This document shows, piece by piece, positions 59,302-64,000 of a stretch of DNA of 64,000 bases. Source of the stretch: Saccharopolyspora elongata (GTDB lineage Bacteria; Actinomycetota; Actinomycetes; Mycobacteriales; Pseudonocardiaceae); contig NZ_SMKW01000015.1 in NCBI RefSeq assembly GCF_004348985.1, positions 62,001 to 126,000 on the forward strand, in the 5' to 3' direction. Under the pieces are notes generated by a model. The model was not told the DNA's origin. It saw only the letters and a program-made list of their open reading frames with translations, and made no database searches. Both the position numbers and the translations under genes were made by a program. How positions within the stretch are numbered: position 1 is the first letter of the stretch; each line of letters begins with the position of its first letter.

Positions 59302-59320
59302 TACCTCGCAATGAGAGGTA
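59302..59320. promoter_or_regulatory. Candidate MarR operator
   Basis: TACCTC (59302-59307) and GAGGTA (59315-59320) form a dyad. TAGCTT overlaps the right arm and fits a -10 box seven bases before the regulator's GTG, so repressor binding would cover the promoter. Confidence 0.6.
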
Positions 59321-59330
59321 GCTTTGTCGG

Positions 59331-59861
59331 GTGGGCGAGGTGGACTCCCGGGCCGTCGCCGACGAGCTGACGACCGTGATCTCGACCCTACGGCGGGTCG
59401 TGCGGCGCAGCCTTCGCGCCGAATTGCCGATGCCGGACCTGCGTGGCGCGCAGGTCGAATTGCTCCAGGTCGTCGAGCAGCAGCCGGGCGTCAGCGTGGC
59501 CGGCGCCGCGCTCCGGCTGCGCATGGCGGCGAACTCCGCGAGCACCCTGGTCAACCAGCTCACCCGGGTCGGCCTGTTGCGCCGCGAGACCGATCCGGGC
59601 GATCGCCGCGCGGTCCGGCTGCACCTGACCGACGCCGCCACGCACCGGGTCGCCGCCTGGCGGCAGGCGCGGACCCGCCTGGTGGGCGACGCCCTCGCCG
59701 AGCTGTCCGCGGCGGATCAGAAGGCAGTCGCCGATGCCCTGCGCGGGTTGCGCGCATTGGTCCTCGCGTTGGAAGGAGGTGGCGTCGATGACCGAGGTGG
59801 CGGTGCGGTGCCGGGGCCTGCGGCAGTCGTTCGGCGAGCAGGTCGCGGTCGACGGGGTTGA
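59331..59861 (+). CDS. MarR family regulator of the ABC exporter
   Basis: A 176-residue winged-helix protein: QVELLQVVEQQPGVSVAGAALRLRMAANSASTLVNQLTRVGLLRRETDPGDRRAVRLHLT. The last about 25 residues (GGGVDDRGGGAVPGPAAVVRRAG) overlap the ATPase gene by 74 bases in another frame and look like run-on. The GTG at 59331 has no good ribosome site at normal spacing; with the -10 at 59319 the transcript is probably leaderless. It likely represses the three-gene exporter operon. Confidence 0.85.
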   Translation: MGEVDSRAVADELTTVISTLRRVVRRSLRAELPMPDLRGAQVELLQVVEQQPGVSVAGAALRLRMAANSASTLVNQLTRVGLLRRETDPGDRRAVRLHLTDAATHRVAAWRQARTRLVGDALAELSAADQKAVADALRGLRALVLALEGGGVDDRGGGAVPGPAAVVRRAGRGRRG

Positions 59862-60591
59862 CCTGGACGTCCGGGCCGGCGAGGTGTTCGGGCTGCTGGG
59901 TCCCAACGGCGCGGGCAAGACCACCACGATCCGCGCGATCACCACGCTGCTGCCCACCGCGGCGGGCGTGGTCGAGATCTTCGGGGTCGACGCGGCACGC
60001 CACAAGCTGGCGACGCGCCGGCTGATCGGCTATGTGCCGCAACAGCTTTCGGCCGACGGGTCGCTGACCGGGTGGGAGAACGTCGCGCTGTTCGCCCGCC
60101 TCTTCGACGTTCCGCGCGCGCAGCGGCGCTCCGCGGTGCGCACCGCGCTGGGCGCCGTCGGGCTCACCACCGTCGCCGAACGCTTGGCCGGCACCTACTC
60201 GGGCGGCATGGTGCGCCGCCTCGAACTCGCGCAGGCGCTGGTCAGCGGGCCAAAGCTGCTGGTGCTGGACGAGCCGACCATCGGTCTGGACCCCATCGGC
60301 CGGGAGGGCGTGTGGGACCGGATCGCCCAGATCCGCGCCGAGACCGGGATGACCGTGCTGGTCACGACGCACTACATGGACGAGGCCGACCAGCACTGCG
60401 AGCGGCTCGCCCTGATGCACCGCGGGCGGATCCGGGCGCGGGGAACCCCCGCCGAGCTCAAGGCGGCCGTGGGACCGGACGCCACGCTCGACGACGTCTT
60501 CCGGACGATCACCGACGACACCTTCGAGGAAACGGGAGAAGGGATGCGAGATGTCCGCGCGACTCGACGCACCTCCGGCCGCCTCGGTTGA
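59788..60591 (+). CDS. ABC-2 exporter ATP-binding protein (DrrA-like)
   Basis: This 267-residue ATPase drives a drug or lipid exporter. Walker A is GPNGAGKTT (about residue 38), the signature YSGGMVRRLELAQAL, Walker B KLLVLDEPTIGLDP and the switch His in LVTTHYMDEADQHCERL; the C-terminal tail GPDATLDDVFRTITDD is typical of the daunorubicin-resistance group. GGAAGGAGG precedes the ATG. The permease gene overlaps its end by 41 bases. Confidence 0.93.
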   Translation: MTEVAVRCRGLRQSFGEQVAVDGVDLDVRAGEVFGLLGPNGAGKTTTIRAITTLLPTAAGVVEIFGVDAARHKLATRRLIGYVPQQLSADGSLTGWENVALFARLFDVPRAQRRSAVRTALGAVGLTTVAERLAGTYSGGMVRRLELAQALVSGPKLLVLDEPTIGLDPIGREGVWDRIAQIRAETGMTVLVTTHYMDEADQHCERLALMHRGRIRARGTPAELKAAVGPDATLDDVFRTITDDTFEETGEGMRDVRATRRTSGRLG

Positions 60592-61372
60592 ACCGGTGCG
60601 GCGCAGCCCGCCGGGCCTGGTGGCGGCGCGGGTGGCGGCAATGTGCCTGGTGGAGCTGCAGAAGCTGCGGCACGACCGGGCCGAGCTGCTCACCAGAGCC
60701 GTGCAGCCCGCACTGTGGCTGCTGATCTTCGGCCAGGTGTTCACCGGGCTGCGCGCGATCCCCACCGGGAACGTCCCCTACCTCGACTTCCTCGCGCCGG
60801 GCATCCTCGCGCAGTCGGCGCTGTTCATCGCGATCTTCTACGGCATCCAGATCATCTGGGAGCGGGATGCGGGAGTGCTGGCGAAGCTGCTGGTCACGCC
60901 CACGCCGCGAGTCGCCCTGGTGACCGGCAAGGCATTCGCCGCCGGGGTGCGCGCGCTGGTGCAGGCGCTCGTGGTGCTGGTGCTGGCGGCGCTGCTCGGC
61001 GTCGGCCTCACCGCGAACCCGGTGAACCTGCTCGCGATGGGCGCCGTGGTGGTCCTCGGTTCGGCCTTCTTCTGCTGCCTGTCCATCACGATCGCCGGGC
61101 TGGTGCTGTCCCGGGACCGGCTGATGGGCATCGGGCAGGCGATCACCATGCCGCTGTTCTTCGCCTCCAACGCCCTGTACCCGGTCGACCTGATGCCGGG
61201 GTGGCTGAAGGCGGTCAACTACGCGAACCCGCTCAGCTACGAGGTCGACGCCCTGCGCGGACTGCTGATCGGCACGCCCGCGCACCTGGCGCTGGACTTC
61301 GGTGTCCTGGTCGTCGCCGCCGGCGTCATGATCGGCATCGCGGCCGCCCTGCTCGGGCGCTTGGCGCGCTGA
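60551..61372 (+). CDS. ABC-2 type permease (DrrB-like)
   Basis: A 273-residue permease with about six membrane segments. Typical features are VQPALWLLIFGQVFTGLRAIPTGNVPYLDFLAPGILAQSALF, GIQIIWERDAGVLAKLLVTPTPRVALVTGKAF and ALYPVDLMPGWLKAVNYANPLSYEVDALRGLLIG, the ABC2 signature. It pairs with the DrrA-like ATPase to export a hydrophobic compound, under the MarR regulator two genes upstream. Confidence 0.92.
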   Translation: MSARLDAPPAASVEPVRRSPPGLVAARVAAMCLVELQKLRHDRAELLTRAVQPALWLLIFGQVFTGLRAIPTGNVPYLDFLAPGILAQSALFIAIFYGIQIIWERDAGVLAKLLVTPTPRVALVTGKAFAAGVRALVQALVVLVLAALLGVGLTANPVNLLAMGAVVVLGSAFFCCLSITIAGLVLSRDRLMGIGQAITMPLFFASNALYPVDLMPGWLKAVNYANPLSYEVDALRGLLIGTPAHLALDFGVLVVAAGVMIGIAAALLGRLAR

Positions 61373-61383
61373 GCGGGCATGGC

Positions 61384-61706
61384 GTGGTCAGCGGCGATCG
61401 AACGTCCACCGAGGACGGCGCAAGCGGCCGCCGGTTCGTCGACCAGGCGAGGGCGAAAGCGCTGTTCGACACGCTGGTCGGCTACGCCGACGACATGAGC
61501 GTCGTGCCGCGCCTGGCCGAGTCGTGGGAACCCGACGCGACCGGGATGCGGTGGCTGATCCGGTTGCGCAGCGCCCGGTTCCACGACAACAGGCCGGTCA
61601 CCGCCGACGACATCCTCTACAGCTACCGCCGCGTCGCCGACCCCGCCACCGCATTGCCGGCGCGGTGGCAGTTCGCCACCGTCGACTTCAGCGCCAGCCG
61701 CGCGCA
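61384..61706 (+). pseudogene. Fragment of a nickel/peptide ABC substrate-binding protein (SBP family 5)
   Basis: About 107 codons read RRFVDQARAKALFDTLVGY, MSVVPRLAESWEPDATGMRWLIRLRSARFHDNRPVTADDILYSYRRVADP, the canonical first part of an SBP_bac_5 domain. The signal peptide, the start and the C-terminal about 350 residues are missing. The coding breaks at about 61706, where an ABC ATPase fragment begins in another frame. Confidence 0.8.
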
Positions 61707-61718
61707 CTCACGGCCACC

Positions 61719-62687
61719 GTGCTGCTCACCCACGACCTCACTCTCACCCGGCGGCTCGCCGACGAGATCGTCGTCCTGCTGGACGGGCGGAACGTCGAGC
61801 GGGGCCCGGCGAGCCGGCTGCCGCAGGAGCCGGCCCACGCCTACACCCGGAGCCTGCTCGCGGCCGAACCCCGTCTGCCGGACGCGCCCCGAGTTCCGCA
61901 CGCAGCGGATCCGGCGTCCGGGCTGCACGCGCGCAGGCTGGGAAAGACGGCGAACGGCAAGCGGTTGCTCGACGACGTGGACCTGCACGTGCCGTCCGGC
62001 CGGTGCGTCGCGATCGTCGGGCGCTCCGGGGCGGGCAAGACCACCCTCGCCCGCTGCCTCGCCGGGTTGACCCGCCCGGACAGCGGTCAAGTGCTGCTGG
62101 ACGGCGTCCCGCTGGCCGCCGCCATCCGGCGCCGCGACCGGCGGCAGCGGACGCAGGTGCAGTACGTCCACCAGAACGCCCGCGCGTCCTTCGACGAGTT
62201 CCGGCCCGTCGCCGCCCAGATCGCCAGGACCGCCCAGTTCGCCTGCGGCCTCAGCAGCGAGCAGGCCCGGTCCGAGGCGGCGCGCGTACTCGCCACGATC
62301 GGGCTCACCTCGTCGCAGGCCGCGCGGCGGCCCGATGCCCTCTCCGGCGGGCAGTTGCAGCGGGCGGCGCTGGCTCGGGCGCTGCTCGCCCGGCCTGCGG
62401 CGTTGATCTGCGACGAGATCACCTCGGGCCAAGACCTGATCAACCAAGCTGAGCTGCTCGGCCTGCTCGCCGAAGCCGCCCGCACCACCGCGGTCGGGTT
62501 GGTGCTGATCAGCCACGACCTGCCCGCCATCGCTGGCATCGCCGACGAGATCCACGTGCTCGAAGCGGGCCGCCGCGTCGAGCACGCCGCCACCCACGAG
62601 CTGCTCACCCGGCCGCGTACCGCGATCGCGCGCGACCTCGTGGCCAGCGCGAACTGCGGCGCGGCCGCGACGGGCCGGGGAACCTGA
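61719..62687 (+). pseudogene. Truncated two-domain nickel/peptide ABC ATPase
   Basis: A 322-codon frame begins with only the end of a first ATPase domain (VLLTHDLTLTRRLADEIVVLLDGRNVERG, then AHAYTRSLLAAEP, the oligopeptide/nickel C-terminal motif) and continues with a complete second domain: Walker A VGRSGAGKTTLARCLAG, signature LSGGQLQRAALARALLA, Walker B ALICDEITSGQD and LVLISHDLPAI. Intact homologues are DppD-DppF or NikD-NikE fusions of more than 500 residues. The second domain alone might still be made from the GTG at 61719, but its permeases are gone. Confidence 0.75.
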
Positions 62688-62696
62688 CCGTCATTG

Positions 62697-62713
62697 TTGC
62701 AAACCATTCGCAA
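62697..62713. promoter_or_regulatory. Nur (nickel uptake regulator) box-like site
   Basis: TTGCAAACCATTCGCAA fits the Streptomyces Nur consensus tTGCaa-N5-ttGCAA at all but one position. It lies just upstream of the methyltransferase remnant and just downstream of the nickel/peptide transporter remnant. Confidence 0.55.
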
Positions 62714-62746
62714 CTACACTCGCGGCTGAGCGGAAGGGCGGTACCA

Positions 62747-63122
62747 ATGGGCAACGACCTGCGAGCGGCGATCGATGCGGTCCGCGACAACTGGGACCGC
62801 CGGGCCCCGGCGTACGACCGCTTCTACCAGGACTACGCGCAGGACAAACGCGATGCGTGGCGCGCGACCTGCGAGAAGGCCCTGGTCGAGCTGCTCGGCC
62901 GGCGCGACCGGCCGCTCGAAGTGCTCGACGTCGGCACCGGCACCGGGTTCCTCGCCACGCTGCTGGCCGAGCTCGGGCACAACGTCACCGCGATCGACGC
63001 CTCCAGCACGATGCTCGGCTACGCCCGCGCCGAAGCGCGCCGACCGGCTCCTCCCCGGATATGCGCGACCGGTCAGCGCGGATTTCTTCCTCCTCGGCAC
63101 CCGGCCGGCGCAGCTGCCCTGA
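62747..63122 (+). pseudogene. SAM-dependent methyltransferase with missing core
   Basis: The first about 98 residues are a normal class I methyltransferase start: AIDAVRDNWDRRAPAYDRFYQDYA and motif I LEVLDVGTGTGFLATLLAELGHNVTAIDASSTMLGYARA. Near 63040 the frame loses homology, while a different frame gives a short plausible C-terminus (YARPVSADFFLLGTRPA, stop at 63120). The middle half of the gene appears deleted with a frame change. The 62747 frame can read on antisense through the neighbouring gene, which is not meaningful. Confidence 0.65.
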
Positions 63123-63138
63123 CGCCGCGCGTTCGCGA

Positions 63139-63639
63139 TCAGTGGTGGTACTCGTGCGCGACCGCGTGCCCCTTGCCGCGGGCGATCAGCGCCCGGTTGA
63201 CCGGCACCGTCAGCACGAAGGCGATCGCCAGGGCGACCAACAGGGAGCCCCAGAACAGCGGGCTGGTGAGCCCGGCGTCCATCGCGCCGGGGATGACCAC
63301 CATGATCAGGTTGTCCACGATCTCCATCACGGTGATCGACAGCGTGTCGGCGGCCAGCGCGACGCCGAGCGCGGCACCGAAGGCCAGCCCCGAGCGGAGC
63401 ACCGGCAGGATCGTCAGGCCGTAGCCGAACACGAACGCCAGCACCACGGCCAGCACGATCGTCGCCACGTTCGACAGGCCCAGCGCGGTGCCGATGACCA
63501 TGCCGAGCACCTCGCCGATCGCGCAGCCGGTCAGGCAGTGCAGGGTGGCCGAGATCGCGGACCGGGTCAGCGCCCGCCCCGTCAGCGGCCGATGATCCGC
63601 GTGTCCGTGGTGGTCATGGGTTTCCGGATGGTCGGCCAT
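63139..63639 (-). CDS. DUF4396 domain membrane protein with His-rich N-terminus
   Basis: A 166-residue protein: a His-rich cytoplasmic start (ADHPETHDHHGHADH), then four membrane segments (SATLHCLTGCAIGEVLGMVIG with the conserved HC-x-GC-x-GE pattern, VATIVLAVVLAFVFGYGLTIL, GLAFGAALGVALAADTLSITVMEIVDN, PLFWGSLLVALAIAFVLTV) and a His-containing tail (HAVAHEYHH). This is the DUF4396 family, of unknown function. The ATG at 63639 has GAGGGG nine bases upstream. A CsoR-like operator lies upstream, hinting at a copper-related role. Confidence 0.88.
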   Translation of the reverse strand: MADHPETHDHHGHADHRPLTGRALTRSAISATLHCLTGCAIGEVLGMVIGTALGLSNVATIVLAVVLAFVFGYGLTILPVLRSGLAFGAALGVALAADTLSITVMEIVDNLIMVVIPGAMDAGLTSPLFWGSLLVALAIAFVLTVPVNRALIARGKGHAVAHEYHH

Positions 63640-63685
63640 GGTTCGCATTCCCCTCGACGACGGTGTTCGGCGAGCGGCTCCCTGT

Positions 63686-63702
63686 ATACCCAACGGGGGT
63701 AT
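63686..63702. promoter_or_regulatory. CsoR-like copper operator
   Basis: ATACCC and GGGTAT flank a five-base GC-rich centre (ATACCCAACGGGGGTAT), the pattern bound by CsoR/RcnR-family metal sensors. It is centred about 55 bases upstream of the DUF4396 start. Confidence 0.6.
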
Positions 63703-63792
63703 GGCTTGCAACCCCCGGCGGTGCGACGCGTTGGCCGTCACCTAGGTGTTGCGGGTCAGGACGTTGATGCCGTGGTGGCCGGCCACCTGCGC

Positions 63793-64000
63793 CTAGGCGC
63801 CGTGGCGGCTCACGCGCGGAACCCGGCCGGCGAGCGCGGCTTCGGCGACGGCGACGTCGTTGAAGGGGAAGCGGATTCCGCCGACCGTCTGGTAGCGCTC
63901 GTGGCCCCGGCCGGCGATGAGCACGACATCACCGGGCTCGGCCCGCTCGACGGCCGCGGCGATCGCCCGCCTGCGGTCCTCCTGCACCAGCACCTCCGCG
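63793..64000 (-). CDS. C-terminal end of a MurE-like Mur ligase, cut by the window edge
   Basis: The visible 69 residues include EVLVQEDRRRAIAAAVERAEPGDVVLIAGRGHERYQTVGGIRFPFNDVAVAEAAL, the C-terminal domain of UDP-MurNAc-tripeptide synthetases, where the GHE-x-YQ and F-D segments bind the amino acid and phosphate. The frame enters from the right edge. It stops at a TAG (63793), and 16 further sense codons in the same frame run to a second TAG at 63742. Whether the gene is functional cannot be judged here. Confidence 0.7.
   Translation of the reverse strand, partial: AEVLVQEDRRRAIAAAVERAEPGDVVLIAGRGHERYQTVGGIRFPFNDVAVAEAALAGRVPRVSRHGA

Noticed and set aside
63055-63424. Continuation of the methyltransferase frame across the DUF4396 gene
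   Set aside because: The residues after about 98 are antisense to DUF4396 and match no methyltransferase motif.
1-64000. tRNA or rRNA genes
   Set aside because: I found no cloverleaf with CCA-type acceptor pairing or T-loop GTTCGA context that held up, and no ribosomal RNA sequence.

Overview
The window is high-GC actinomycete DNA. It has many GTG and a few TTG starts, ATGA stop/start overlaps, strong GGAGG-type ribosome binding sites and several starts that look leaderless. The gene content (SARP/AfsR-type regulator, MocR/YczR with YczE, M50-CBS rhomboid-like protease with PncB and universal stress protein, DUF4396) and the kinds of intergenic repeats suggest a Pseudonocardiaceae member, possibly Saccharopolyspora-like. 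This is inference from content; no ribosomal RNA or marker gene is present. I saw no tRNA, rRNA, CRISPR array or complete insertion sequence.

Layout. 1-2844: sulfonate uptake and oxidation operon (ssuC-ssuB-ssuD, minus strand). 3366-5327: Sfp-type phosphopantetheinyl transferase, WrbA-like flavoprotein and a divergent MarR regulator. 5871-11878: a compact six-gene catabolic operon (MHS-family symporter, two short-chain dehydrogenases, two SnoaL-like proteins, a ketosteroid-dehydrogenase-like flavoprotein) facing an IclR regulator. 12869-14684: two secreted polysaccharide-active proteins (lyase-like fold and GH5 endoglucanase). 14900-19308: fatty-acid beta-oxidation genes (acyl-CoA dehydrogenase, 3-hydroxyacyl-CoA dehydrogenase, thiolase). 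19623-24622: small regulator/enzyme pairs. 24809-29309: secreted 5'-nucleotidase, a large beta-helix membrane protein and GlsB-like proteins. 29544-32587: tripartite tricarboxylate transporter tctC-tctB-tctA. 33137-38310: TatA, CorA, an M50 protease with CBS domains, nicotinate phosphoribosyltransferase and a tandem universal stress protein; the last three resemble the dormancy (DosR) regulon of mycobacteria and a palindrome sits between the last two. 38736-45711: another MHS symporter, the YczE/YczR pair and a SARP-ATPase regulator. 45816-49655: alpha/beta hydrolase, HxlR regulator, a Tat-exported protein and a collapsed sugar porter. 50117-58382: a sugar catabolic cluster (GntR, RpiB-like isomerase, DhaK-DhaL kinase, SDR, TIM-barrel isomerase, MHS symporter and a split transketolase) that fits tetritol/erythrulose or apiose degradation. 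58556-61372: secreted ricin-type lectin, MarR regulator and ABC-2 exporter. 61384-63122: remnants of a nickel/peptide ABC transporter and of a methyltransferase joined by internal deletions. 63139-64000: DUF4396 protein behind a CsoR-like operator, and the end of a MurE-like ligase.

The most unusual content is between the genes. Three copies of a 230-257 bp fold-back element (MITE-like, TA target site) lie at 12588, 19369 and 56271. Five copies of a double palindrome built on ATTTCGCGCGAAAT or GTTTCGCGCGAAAC have a near-constant 40-42 bp between centres. There is also a three-member hairpin family, one member of which is split by a MITE in its loop; a perfect 20-bp inverted repeat; and a 100-bp tandem repeat. 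Several loci (49272, 61384, 62747, 47244) keep both ends of a gene but lack the middle or the frame, which suggests repeated deletion scars in this region.
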